NCBI RefSeq assembly: GCF_004322755.1
Contig: NZ_CP036401.1
Span: 2,790,001 to 2,854,000, forward strand
DNA length: 64,000 bases
From: Pseudoduganella albidiflava
GTDB lineage: Bacteria > Pseudomonadota > Gammaproteobacteria > Burkholderiales > Burkholderiaceae_D
Reading direction: 5' to 3'
Both the position numbers and the translations under genes were made by a program. Positions 1 to 8,196 of the stretch are shown here, piece by piece. The notes under the pieces were generated by a model. The model searched no databases. It was not told the DNA's origin and worked only from the letters and a program-made list of their open reading frames with translations. The first letter of the stretch is position 1. Each line of letters begins with the position of its first letter.

Positions 1-57
1 CCTGCCGAGGTTGTACAGGAATAGCTCCATGAAGACGTACAGTACGAATTCAAGCAT
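1..57 (-). CDS. 5' end of a small hydrophobic protein (partial)
   Basis: The first 19 codons of a minus-strand gene start at position 57 and run off the left edge. The ATG has a strong ribosome binding site (GGAGGAG, about 66-72 on the plus strand) at good spacing, which is why it is called despite its length. The visible part, MLEFVLYVFMELFLYNLGR, is hydrophobic and could be a membrane helix. The family cannot be named from 19 residues. It is divergent from the siderophore receptor that starts at 319. Confidence 0.5.
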   Translation of the reverse strand, partial: MLEFVLYVFMELFLYNLGR

Positions 58-262
58 GCCGCAACTCCTCCAGATGTCGTTCGCGTGCCGTGGGACCAGC
101 GTGCCCGCCGACGACCCCGTGACATTGCATTGACCGGCTTGCGGGCAGTGCGCCGGCACGCGCAGTGTACCGGCCCCGGCGCACCGATGGCAAGCGCCCC
201 CCGTCGGCGTGATCTCCGGCACGCGGTTGGAGCATGCACGGCGGTCCAGCCGCGGTGAATGG

Positions 263-291
263 TTGAGAATGATTCGTATTTACGATAAGAT
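263..291 (+). promoter_or_regulatory. Sigma-70 promoter overlapped by a Fur box
   Basis: TTGAGA (263-268) and TAAGAT (286-291) are separated by 17 bases. The stretch between them (264-283, TGAGAATGATTCGTATTTAC) resembles the Fur consensus GATAATGATAATCATTATC. Iron-loaded Fur would therefore block the promoter of the receptor that starts 28 bases downstream. Assigned by eye. Confidence 0.7.
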
Positions 292-318
292 ACTGATCTT
301 TTGACAACCTCGATCCCC

Positions 319-2409
319 ATGCGCACCGCTCTTCGCCCCCTCGCACTTCTCATCGCCGGGACGCTGCCCGCCGCCGCCAGCCTCGCGGAAACCGCAGCTG
401 CCACGTTGCCGACGGTCGTCGTCACCGCCGAGGGGGAGGGCAACGAACAGGTGGCGAAGCGCGGCCGCGCCGGGCTGCTGGGCGAGCGCGACGTGCTGGA
501 CCAGCCGTTCAGCATCGTGTCCTACACGGCGCAGCGCATGCGCGACCAGCAGGCCGTCACGCTGGCCGAAGTGCTGGGGGGCGATTCGTCGGCCCGCTTC
601 ACGGGCCAGATCGGCGGCGTGACCGATTCGTTCTTCCTACGCGGCTTCCCCGTCAACGAGGGCAACCTGAGCGAAGTAGCGCTCGACGGCGTGTACGGCG
701 TGTCGCCGAACTACCATCTGTTCACCGAATACCTGGAGCGCGTGGAGGTGCTGAAGGGCCCCGGCGCGCTGCTGTACGGGATGTCGCCGAACAGCGGCGT
801 GGGCGGCGTCGTCAACGCCGTGCCGAAGCGTTCGCTGCGCCACGACCTCACGCGGCTGACCTTCGACTACGCCTCCGATACCCAGTTCGGCACCGCGGTC
901 GACGTCAGCCGCCGGCAGGGCGACTTCGGCATCCGCTTCAACGCGCTGCACCGCCAGGGCGACACCCCGCTGGACAAGCAGGAGGCGCGCGCCGAAGTGG
1001 CCGCGCTGGCACTCGATTACCGAGGCCGGCGCCTGCGCGCCACGCTGGACCTGATCGGCCAGTACCGCAAGATCGATGCGCCCACCCGGCCGTTCCTCGT
1101 CAGCCCGGGGCTGCCGGTGCCGGCCGCGCCGGATGGCCGCCGCAACGTCACGCAGGAATGGGGCTGGTGGCGTTCGAGCGACGTGTCCACGCTCGGCCAC
1201 GTGGAATACGACCTGTCGGACCGGGTGACGGTCTTCGCCGATCTGGGCGCCGCGAAATCGGACGTCGGCCGGCTTTCCGAGCAGACGCCCACCATCCTGA
1301 ACGCGCAGGGCGACACGTCCGCCACGCCGACGCACTTCAAGTTCCAGATCAACCGCGCCGCGGCGGACGTGGGCTTGCGAGCCGCGCTGCGCACCGGGCA
1401 GGTCGAGCACGCGCTGGTGCTGATGGCGAACGCGTATCACGACCGCCTGGCCAATGCCAGCAACGCCGGGACCATTATCCGTTCCAGCATCTACGCACCG
1501 GTCGCGGTGGCGGCCCAGGCGGTGCCGGAACCGGCGCGCGTTCCCAAGCTGTCCGAGTCGACGCTGTCCAGCCTTGCCGTGGCCGATACGCTGGCCATGT
1601 TCGATGGCCGGCTGCAAGCCACGCTGGGCCTGCGCCGGCAAAGCGTGGAATCGGAGAACTTCCATGCCGCCACCGGCTTGCGCACGGCACGCTACGATGA
1701 AACCGCCGTCACGCCTCTGGCCGGCATCGTGTTCAAGGCCACGCCCCGGCTGTCGCTGTACGCCAACCACATCCAGGGCCTGAGCAAGGGCGATATCGCG
1801 CCCAACACGGCCAGCAACGCGGGGCAGGTGTTCGCGCCGTACAAGAGCCGCCAGGTCGAGATTGGCGCCAAGTCCGAGGCCGGCGGGCTGCTGGCCACGC
1901 TGGCCGTCTTCCAGATCACCAAGCCAAGCGGCCAGCTGTACGGCACCGTCTACAGTCCCGACAGCGAACAGCGCAACCGCGGGCTGGAACTGCACCTGTC
2001 GGGCAGCGTGGCGCCCGGCGTCCGGCTACTGGGCGGCGTGACGCTGATCGACGGGGAACTGACCCGTACCAACAACCCGGCCACGCTGGGCCGGCGCCCG
2101 CCGGGCGTGGCCAGGGCCATGGCGAACCTGGGCGGCGAATGGGACGCCGGCCCCGTCACGCTCACCGGCGCGCTCACTTACACGGGCAAGGAATACGTCG
2201 ACCAGGCGAATCTGCAATCGGTACCGTCGTGGACCCGGGTGGATCTGGGCGCGCGCTGCACGACGGTGGTGGCAGGACGGGCGGTGACCCTGCGCGCGGG
2301 CCTGATGAATGCGTTCGACAGGCGCTACTGGGGCGGCGTGGCCTCCTATGGCACGCTGTCGCAGGCGGCGCCGCGCACCGTGCAGCTGAGCGCCGCGATC
2401 GACCTCTGA
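319..2409 (+). CDS. TonB-dependent siderophore receptor
   Basis: This 696-residue outer-membrane receptor imports a ferric siderophore using TonB energy. It has a signal peptide (about 1-23, ending SLA), a TonB-box-like LPTVVVTAEG, and a plug domain with the typical VEVLKGPGALLYG segment followed by glycine- and valine-rich NxVPKR, then a 22-strand-type barrel. ATG 319 was preferred to the in-frame TTG at 301 because 301 would add six uncharged residues before a good signal peptide. The plug resembles the FhuE/FpvA/FoxA group, but the ligand cannot be read from sequence. The last residue is Leu, whereas most receptors of this kind end in Phe or Trp. A Fur box overlaps its promoter. The next gene is convergent. 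Confidence 0.9.
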   Translation: MRTALRPLALLIAGTLPAAASLAETAAATLPTVVVTAEGEGNEQVAKRGRAGLLGERDVLDQPFSIVSYTAQRMRDQQAVTLAEVLGGDSSARFTGQIGGVTDSFFLRGFPVNEGNLSEVALDGVYGVSPNYHLFTEYLERVEVLKGPGALLYGMSPNSGVGGVVNAVPKRSLRHDLTRLTFDYASDTQFGTAVDVSRRQGDFGIRFNALHRQGDTPLDKQEARAEVAALALDYRGRRLRATLDLIGQYRKIDAPTRPFLVSPGLPVPAAPDGRRNVTQEWGWWRSSDVSTLGHVEYDLSDRVTVFADLGAAKSDVGRLSEQTPTILNAQGDTSATPTHFKFQINRAAADVGLRAALRTGQVEHALVLMANAYHDRLANASNAGTIIRSSIYAPVAVAAQAVPEPARVPKLSESTLSSLAVADTLAMFDGRLQATLGLRRQSVESENFHAATGLRTARYDETAVTPLAGIVFKATPRLSLYANHIQGLSKGDIAPNTASNAGQVFAPYKSRQVEIGAKSEAGGLLATLAVFQITKPSGQLYGTVYSPDSEQRNRGLELHLSGSVAPGVRLLGGVTLIDGELTRTNNPATLGRRPPGVARAMANLGGEWDAGPVTLTGALTYTGKEYVDQANLQSVPSWTRVDLGARCTTVVAGRAVTLRAGLMNAFDRRYWGGVASYGTLSQAAPRTVQLSAAIDL

Positions 2410-2414
2410 GCGCC

Positions 2415-2433
2415 AGCGGTGCCGCGCACCGCT
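2415..2433. terminator. GC hairpin between convergent genes
   Basis: AGCGGTGC-CGC-GCACCGCT forms a perfect 8-bp stem directly after the receptor stop codon and just before the stop codon of the opposing gene at 2436. There is no T-run, so it may be a weak bidirectional terminator or an end-protecting hairpin. Confidence 0.4.
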
Positions 2434-2435
2434 CA

Positions 2436-4607
2436 CTAGCGACCGGGACTGCGCCCGCAGGCCAGCGTCGTGTCGGCCGGCGCGAACGCGTCGCCGCGCG
2501 GCGTGCCGGGCCGTTCCGCCGACCGGTCGATCCAGCCCAGCGCGCGCCGCCATTCGCGGGCCAGCAGGTCGCGCGGATCCCAGCGGCCGTCGCTGCACAG
2601 CACCGTCGCCATCCGCGTGCGGCTGGCCGCGTTCAGGAACCAGCTCATCGGCGGGTCGTCGTTCAGCAGGCCGGCGCCGAAGTGGCCGGGGCGCTTGCGG
2701 TCCGCTTCCGGGTAGCGCAGTTCGATCACCCGGCCGGCCGCGCAGCCGCCCAGCAGGCGGATGGTTTCCGCTTCCAGCGCGTGGGCGCGGGCGGTGCGTG
2801 TCTGGTACAGCGCGAACGCCGGCGCGCTCAGCTCCATGGCGATCGGCAGCTTGCGCGACCTGGGCTGCGGCTTCGGATCGCAGATCCATTGGGCGCTGCC
2901 GGCCGGATCGTTTTCGATGACGATGACGACGATGCGCCGCGCCAGCGCCTGCTGCGCCGGCGTGCCGCCCTGCAGCTTGCCAATCATCGCATTCAGCGCG
3001 GCCACGCCGGAATTCTCGAAGTACCCGCCGTCGACCACATAGTCCCACACCGTGCCGCCGTCCGCGTGGCGGATCGCCGCCGCCGGGCTGACATAGGTGA
3101 AGCGGGCGGAGTTGTGGATGGCGCCGGCGCGCGTCAGGCGCGCCGTGGCCAGCGTGCCGTCGAACACGTCGTAGGCATCGGTCGGCACGAAGTGCAGGTC
3201 CGACTGCACCACCAGCCGGCCATCGCCGACCGTGGTGGTATTGAAGATGGTGCGCGGCAGTACGCTCGGCGTGCTCTCCGCCGCGCGCAGCGGCTGCGTG
3301 AACCAGGATGCCTGCGCCGGGCTGTGGCGCCGCCAGTCGCGCGCCCAGGCTTCTTCCAGGCCGCGCGAGCGGTCGCAGGCGACGCAGGGCCACGGCAGGA
3401 AGCGAGCGATGGTGTCGCTGTACAGCATCTGCGCCACGGCCGGCGCGAGGAAGTCGCGGGCCAGGAAGTCGGTCGGGCGCGGCGCCAGCGGGCCGCTGCC
3501 ATCGGCCCCGGTCTCGCGCTCGGCCGCCAGCGCGGCCACGTAGGCGGCCAGCCCCAGGCTGCCGCCGGACACGCCGCTGACCGCATACACGTTGCGGGCG
3601 AATTCGCGGTCGCGCAGGCGCGCCTGGTTCTCCAGGTTGGTCAGCACCACGCCGGTCCAGAACGCGGCGCGCGAGGCGCCACCGGCGGCCGCGATCAGGT
3701 AGATCGGATCGTCGCCGCGTGGACCGCGGGCGGCATTCCACGCCTCCAGGTCTTCCGGGAAGGCGGGGCGGGCGCCACTGCCGGCCGGCACGCCGTCGCC
3801 CGCCACGAAGTGGTTTTCATTGAAGAACGACAGCACGAAGGCCAGCGCGAACGGCAGCAGCGCCAGCGACGGCCAGCCGCCGCTGCGTGGCCAGTAGGTC
3901 AGCACGACGCTGCCGAACAGTGTCCAGGAGCCGAGGGCGATCAGCACCAGCGCCGGCGAACCGATCGCGCGGGCGGCGGTTTCCCGGCCGACCACGGTGG
4001 CCAGCAGCACGCCGAAGGAAATCGCGAACATGGCCAGCACGGTTGCAATGGCGCCGCGACTGAGGCTGGCGAAGCGGGGGTAGGGATCGTCGTCGCGGCG
4101 CGACCAGCCGGCGTGCGCGGCCGGCAGGTGGCGCCGGAACACCACGAGCCCCAGGAAGGTGAAGGCCAGCGCCGCAGGCGCGACCCAGTAGCGCGGCGAA
4201 GGCGTGGCGAGCACGAAGAAGACCGTGATCGGCACCACCCCGAGCAGGCCCAGCACGCGGGGCAGCCAGCGCGCCGTGACATCGGCGAAGCGCTCCTCGA
4301 TACATGGCCGCAGGCGGTCGCGCGGGAAACGCTTGCCGAGCATGATGCGGGCGCAGTACCAGCTGGCGAAGGCCCAGTAGGCCAGGGCGGCGATGAACAG
4401 CGCATAGCTGGGCGAGGCCAGCGGATCGGCGGTGCCCGCGCCATCGGGCTCGCCGAAGGCCACCAGCGTCTCGCGCGCCTGTTCCAGGCCGAGCAGGATG
4501 GCGTTGCCCGCCAGCGTGGTCAGCACCGGATACAGGCACAGGTTCAGCGCACCGGCCAGGAAGGCGGTGCGGGTCAGGCGTGGCGAAGTCGTGGCATCGG
4601 CGGTCAT
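2436..4607 (-). CDS. Membrane-anchored patatin-like phospholipase
   Basis: This 723-residue protein has about the first 300 residues rich in hydrophobic segments, suggesting several transmembrane helices. A patatin-type acyl hydrolase domain follows: an oxyanion-loop GGASRAAFW, the nucleophile motif GVSGGS (Ser347) and the catalytic DGG (Asp526). The Ser-Asp dyad is intact, so it is predicted to hydrolyse phospholipid or another acyl ester at the inner membrane. The start at 4607 (MTADATTS) was chosen over an upstream extension with the codon use of non-coding DNA. It is larger than simple patatins because of the membrane part. It lies downstream of the galactosidase on the same strand, but a strong terminator separates them. 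The substrate is unknown. Confidence 0.8.
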   Translation of the reverse strand: MTADATTSPRLTRTAFLAGALNLCLYPVLTTLAGNAILLGLEQARETLVAFGEPDGAGTADPLASPSYALFIAALAYWAFASWYCARIMLGKRFPRDRLRPCIEERFADVTARWLPRVLGLLGVVPITVFFVLATPSPRYWVAPAALAFTFLGLVVFRRHLPAAHAGWSRRDDDPYPRFASLSRGAIATVLAMFAISFGVLLATVVGRETAARAIGSPALVLIALGSWTLFGSVVLTYWPRSGGWPSLALLPFALAFVLSFFNENHFVAGDGVPAGSGARPAFPEDLEAWNAARGPRGDDPIYLIAAAGGASRAAFWTGVVLTNLENQARLRDREFARNVYAVSGVSGGSLGLAAYVAALAAERETGADGSGPLAPRPTDFLARDFLAPAVAQMLYSDTIARFLPWPCVACDRSRGLEEAWARDWRRHSPAQASWFTQPLRAAESTPSVLPRTIFNTTTVGDGRLVVQSDLHFVPTDAYDVFDGTLATARLTRAGAIHNSARFTYVSPAAAIRHADGGTVWDYVVDGGYFENSGVAALNAMIGKLQGGTPAQQALARRIVVIVIENDPAGSAQWICDPKPQPRSRKLPIAMELSAPAFALYQTRTARAHALEAETIRLLGGCAAGRVIELRYPEADRKRPGHFGAGLLNDDPPMSWFLNAASRTRMATVLCSDGRWDPRDLLAREWRRALGWIDRSAERPGTPRGDAFAPADTTLACGRSPGR

Positions 4608-4672
4608 GGAAGTTCCCGCGGTGGTGTGGAGCACCGCGGGGCACAGCATGACAAAACGGGGCGGAAAACACA

Positions 4673-4697
4673 ACCGCGCCACCCAGCGTGGCGCGGT
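4673..4697 (-). terminator. Terminator of the beta-galactosidase gene
   Basis: ACCGCGCCAC-CCAGC-GTGGCGCGGT is a perfect 10-bp stem with a 5-base loop. On the minus strand it begins just after the galactosidase stop codon and is followed by a T-rich TTGTGTTTT, as in a rho-independent terminator. Confidence 0.7.
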
Positions 4698-4710
4698 CCT
4701 GCAAGCCGGT

Positions 4711-7458
4711 TCAGCGGCCCGTGCTGCGCAGCGCGACGGTGGCGGCTTGCAAGCCATCGGCCGTCACGCGCACCGTGATCGGCCCCCTGGCGCCGGGCTT
4801 GGCGCGCACGATGCCCAGCACCAGGCCGTTGAAGGCCGCGCGCTGCGGCGACTGGAACGACACGAAGCTGGTCGGGTCGCCGTTGTCGGTGGCGACCAGT
4901 TCGCCGGGGCCTTCGACCGTGAAGCGCACCGCATTGCTGGCGCGCGGCGCCGTCAGCCCGGCCTTGTCGGCCACGCGCACGGTGATGAACGACAGGTCCT
5001 TGCCGTCGCCGGCGATGGTGGCGCGGTCGGCGCTGGCCTGCAGCGCGGCGGGCGCGCCGGCCGTCTTCACGGACGAGCGGGCCCATTCCTTGCCCTCCCG
5101 GTAGGCCACCACCTCGATGGTGCCCGGTTCATAGGCGACGAAATCCCAGCGCAGGCGATAGGCGTACGGGGCCTTCTTCAGCCGGCCCTGCGACTTGCCG
5201 TTGACGAACAGCTCGGCCTCGTCGCCCGACGTGAACACGTGCACCGGCGTGATTTCGCCAACCCGGTCCGGCCACGTCCAGTGCGGCAGGATGTGCACCA
5301 TCGGCAGCTCCGGGCGCCAGCGCGCCTGGTACAGGTAGAAGCGGTCCTTCTTGAAGCCGGCCAGGTCGACGATGCCGGAATATGAACTGCGCGCGCCGTA
5401 GTATGGCGTGGGCTCGCCCAGGTAGTCGAAACCGGTCCAGACGAATTCGCCGGCCGTGTACGGGTTCTGGTCGAGCGAGGCGAAGGCGCGGTCGGCCGAG
5501 CTGCCGAAGTCCGCGGCGAACAGTTCATAGGCCGAGACCTGCTGCGTCTTCGGATCGCCGCCGGCGCCGGGACGTACCGCGGCGCTCAGCGCGCCCGGCA
5601 CCGGGAACTGGTACTCGCCGCGCGACGACAGGGCCGAGGCGCTTTCCGTGTGCAGGATCGCCTTGCCGGGGAATTTCTCGTGGAACGCCGGGAACTGGCC
5701 GGGCAGGGTGCGGATGCCGGTGCCCTGGTAGTTCAGGCTGATCACGTCCATCGTGGCCGGCAGCGGCATGTCCGGCTTGGCCCAGTTCATCGCCGTGGTG
5801 GCGGGGCGGCCATCCGGATCTTCCTCGTGCACGATGCCGACCAGCTTGCGGCCGATCGCCGCGCCATGCTCGCCGGTGTACTGCTCGCCCACCTCATTCC
5901 CCACGCTCCACATCACGATCGACGGATGGTTGCGGTCGCGCCGCAGCATCGAGCGCAGGTCCTGCTCGTGCCAGTCGGGGAAGATCAGGTGGAAGTCGAG
6001 CGGCGTCTTCTTGCGCTCCCATGAATCGAACACCTCGTTCTGCACCAGGATGCCCATGCGGTCGGTCAGGTCCAGCACCTGCGGGTCGGGCGGATTGTGG
6101 CTCATGCGCACTGCGTTGATGCCCATCTCCCGCATGATCTCCAGCTGGCGCTCGGCCGCGCGCACATTGAAGGCGGCGCCCAGCGCGCCCAGGTCGTGGT
6201 GGTTGTTCACGCCCCGGATCGGCACGTGCTCGCCGTTGACATACATGCCCTTGACGCCGTCGAAGCGCAGTTCGCGGATGCCGAACGGCGTTTCATAACG
6301 GTCCATCACGCGGCCGTTCTGGCGCACCGTGGTGACGGCCATGTAGCGGTTCGGCTTCTGGGTCGGCACCGGACCCCACAGGCGCGGGTTCTTCAGCGTG
6401 GTGTCGCCGGCCACCGTGGCGCTGGCGCCCGGCGCGACGGTCGTGGTGGGCGACACGACGGTGGCGACGGCCTTGCCGGTGATGCGCCCCTTGTCGTCCA
6501 GCGCATACAGTTCGGTGGTCACGTCGGCCGGGGCGGGCGCGCCGCCGGCATTGTCCAGCGTGACGTTCCATGCCACCTGCGCCGACTCCTTCGAGACTTT
6601 CGGCGTGCGCACCTGCACGCCCCACTGGCCCACGTGCAGCGGCGCGGTCTTCGTCAGCCATACGTTGCGGTACAGGCCCGCGCCGGGATACCAGCGCGCC
6701 GATTCCGGCGTGTTGTCGAGGCGGATCGCCAGCTGGTTGTCGCCCGGCTGGAGGTACTTCGTCAAGTCGATGCGGAACGAGTTGTAGCCGTAGGGCCAGC
6801 CGCCGGCCAGCCTGCCGTTAATCCAGACCGACGAATAGGCCATCGCGCCGTCGATGTCGAGGAAGACCGACTTGCCGGCGTCGGCGCCTGTCACGGTGAT
6901 CTTGTTGCGGTACCAGGCCGGGCCCCACGTCTTCAGGCGCCCCATGCCGCCATACGGACCGGTGGCGAGGAACGGGCCTTCGATGGCCCAGTCGTGTGGC
7001 AGTGTCACGGCGCGCCAGGCGCTGTCGTCGAAACCGGCTTTCGCATAGGGCGCATCGATGGCCGGCTCATTGGCCGGGCGCGCGTGGCGCTTCGCCGGGT
7101 CCTTGATGAAGGCGTTGCCGGTCGGGAGGATCCATGGTTTCAGCAGCGGCGCGTTGCCGCGCGCGATGCGCGCCGCTTCTTCCGGCATCGCATCGGCCAC
7201 CTTGCCGTCCGCCGATTCCTTCACTTCGGGGCGGATGTCGTACAGGTAGGGCGCCGAATTGCCGTCCGGGTCGCCCAGGTGGAACTTCCAGCCGTCGTTG
7301 AATGGAATGCGCTGGCGCGGCGACTGTTTGTCAGCCGCTTCCAGCGGTGCCGCCGTGGCGGTCATGACGGTGGCCGGCAGCGCGGCCAGGCACAGCGCCG
7401 CCAGCAACGGGCGTGCGAACCGGGCAGCCAGCGGCCGCCCATGGGGTACATGCTTCAC
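4711..7458 (-). CDS. Secreted GH2 beta-galactosidase
   Basis: This 915-residue glycoside hydrolase family 2 enzyme is predicted to release terminal beta-galactose (or a related sugar) outside the cytoplasm. The GTG at 7458 follows TTGGAGGATTC, a near-perfect ribosome binding site, and opens a basic then hydrophobic export signal (about 1-35). A galactose-binding-like domain, an Ig-like domain and a TIM barrel follow. The barrel shows GVNNHHDLG, RMSHNPP, the acid/base WSVGNEVGE (Glu522) and the nucleophile in LHTESAS (Glu605). The C-terminus carries the extra Ig-like modules (DUF4982 type) of Bacteroides- and Xanthomonas-type GH2 enzymes. A longer reading frame to 7647 has no ribosome binding site and unlikely composition. 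Beta-galactosidase is favoured over beta-glucuronidase, but specificity needs an assay. Confidence 0.88.
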   Translation of the reverse strand: MKHVPHGRPLAARFARPLLAALCLAALPATVMTATAAPLEAADKQSPRQRIPFNDGWKFHLGDPDGNSAPYLYDIRPEVKESADGKVADAMPEEAARIARGNAPLLKPWILPTGNAFIKDPAKRHARPANEPAIDAPYAKAGFDDSAWRAVTLPHDWAIEGPFLATGPYGGMGRLKTWGPAWYRNKITVTGADAGKSVFLDIDGAMAYSSVWINGRLAGGWPYGYNSFRIDLTKYLQPGDNQLAIRLDNTPESARWYPGAGLYRNVWLTKTAPLHVGQWGVQVRTPKVSKESAQVAWNVTLDNAGGAPAPADVTTELYALDDKGRITGKAVATVVSPTTTVAPGASATVAGDTTLKNPRLWGPVPTQKPNRYMAVTTVRQNGRVMDRYETPFGIRELRFDGVKGMYVNGEHVPIRGVNNHHDLGALGAAFNVRAAERQLEIMREMGINAVRMSHNPPDPQVLDLTDRMGILVQNEVFDSWERKKTPLDFHLIFPDWHEQDLRSMLRRDRNHPSIVMWSVGNEVGEQYTGEHGAAIGRKLVGIVHEEDPDGRPATTAMNWAKPDMPLPATMDVISLNYQGTGIRTLPGQFPAFHEKFPGKAILHTESASALSSRGEYQFPVPGALSAAVRPGAGGDPKTQQVSAYELFAADFGSSADRAFASLDQNPYTAGEFVWTGFDYLGEPTPYYGARSSYSGIVDLAGFKKDRFYLYQARWRPELPMVHILPHWTWPDRVGEITPVHVFTSGDEAELFVNGKSQGRLKKAPYAYRLRWDFVAYEPGTIEVVAYREGKEWARSSVKTAGAPAALQASADRATIAGDGKDLSFITVRVADKAGLTAPRASNAVRFTVEGPGELVATDNGDPTSFVSFQSPQRAAFNGLVLGIVRAKPGARGPITVRVTADGLQAATVALRSTGR

Positions 7459-7606
7459 GAATCCTCCAAGTTGTCTCGCTGCGCTGTCCGATGGGGCTTG
7501 GTAGCGTATATCAACGCCATCGCTCTCAGTCTTTGTGAGGCGCCGGTGCCATGATCCGCTTCCCCCGGCATTATCTTTGTTAGCGCAACCAACGGCCAGT
7601 GTAGGG

Positions 7607-7806
7607 ATATATGGGCAAGGAGTCAATTGGCGAAAAGTTTCCACCAACCGGGGTCAGACCCCGATTTGAGGAAATGTTTCCGAGAGCGGGGACCGTTCCC
7701 GATTCCATCGGCATATATGGGCAAGGAGTCAATTGGCGAAAAGTTTCCAAAAAATGGGGACTGTCCCCGATTCCAGGAAATGTTTCCAGAAAACGGGGTC
7801 TGACCC
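7607..7806. repeat. Tandem 106-bp repeat carrying palindromes with swapped cores
   Basis: A 37-bp segment (7607-7643, beginning ATATATGGGCAAGG) recurs exactly at 7713-7749, a period of 106 bases. In each unit it is followed, at the same distance, by a 13-bp palindrome and then by CGATT..GGAAATGTTTCC. The palindrome is GGGGTCAGACCCC in unit 1 (7650-7662) and GGGGACTGTCCCC in unit 2 (7756-7768). Each unit ends with a further palindrome (7688-7700 GGGGACCGTTCCC; 7795-7806 GGGGTCTGACCC). There is no credible gene here. It lies upstream of the galactosidase and the sulfur locus. Confidence 0.85.
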
Positions 7807-7827
7807 AAATGCCGTTTGGATAAGCCT

Positions 7828-7978
7828 ACCCCAAGTGCAAATGCCGGGGTCAGAGAGGAATGCTGGCATGCATGCCAGCATCGTTCCGCAGGCGCGAAGC
7901 AGGCTTCGCGAAGCCCCTGCTACACCCCGGCGGGTCTGACCCCAGCCCTTCGCCGTTGGGGTGAATGCACGCGCTTTC
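7828..7978. repeat. Composite hairpin element, long copy
   Basis: The outer parts (ACCCCAAGTGCAAATGCC... and ...CCCTTCGCCGTTGGGGTGAA, to GCGCTTTC) recur in inverted orientation at 62600-62679. This copy has 71 extra bases (7855-7925) placed between GGGGTCAGA and CCCGGCGGGTCTGACCCC. The extra segment holds a perfect 22-bp palindrome (7860-7881, ATGCTGGCATG and its complement) and a CGCGAAGC-AG-GCTTCGCG hairpin (7893-7910). No protein-coding signal is visible. It looks like a non-autonomous mobile or REP-like element. Confidence 0.75.
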
Positions 7979-8012
7979 AATGGGTTGGATAACGCTTAAC
8001 CAAGCGGCAATA

Positions 8013-8040
8013 AGGTCAGACCCCGATTTGCGGAAATGTT
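8013..8040. repeat. Solo palindrome fragment
   Basis: AAGGTCAGACCCCGATTTG followed by CGGAAATGTTTT repeats the core and right flank seen at 7650-7681. Its left arm has lost two bases. The rest of 7979-8196 shows no gene and no clear promoter apart from the ribosome binding site of the next gene. Confidence 0.6.
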
Positions 8041-8196
8041 TTGCGAGGGCATCGGTGCTTAGCAGTGCGGCTGCTTTGCTTATGACGAAACGCCGCATTA
8101 CCAACTGCGAAATGGTTCGTTTCGGTTCGCAAGGGGCGCTGGTACGCTGCATTGCGGCTGGGCATTGGGCCCGGTGATGACAGCGGAGAGCACCAA

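Noticed and set aside
637..1995. 452-residue minus-strand open frame
   Set aside because: Antisense to the siderophore receptor; composition of a shadow frame.
2139..4778. 879-residue plus-strand open frame
   Set aside because: Antisense to the patatin-like gene with a GC-driven open frame; no recognisable domain.
7607..7806. CRISPR-like repeat array
   Set aside because: Only two long units, each with internal palindromes of different sequence, no uniform spacers and no cas genes.
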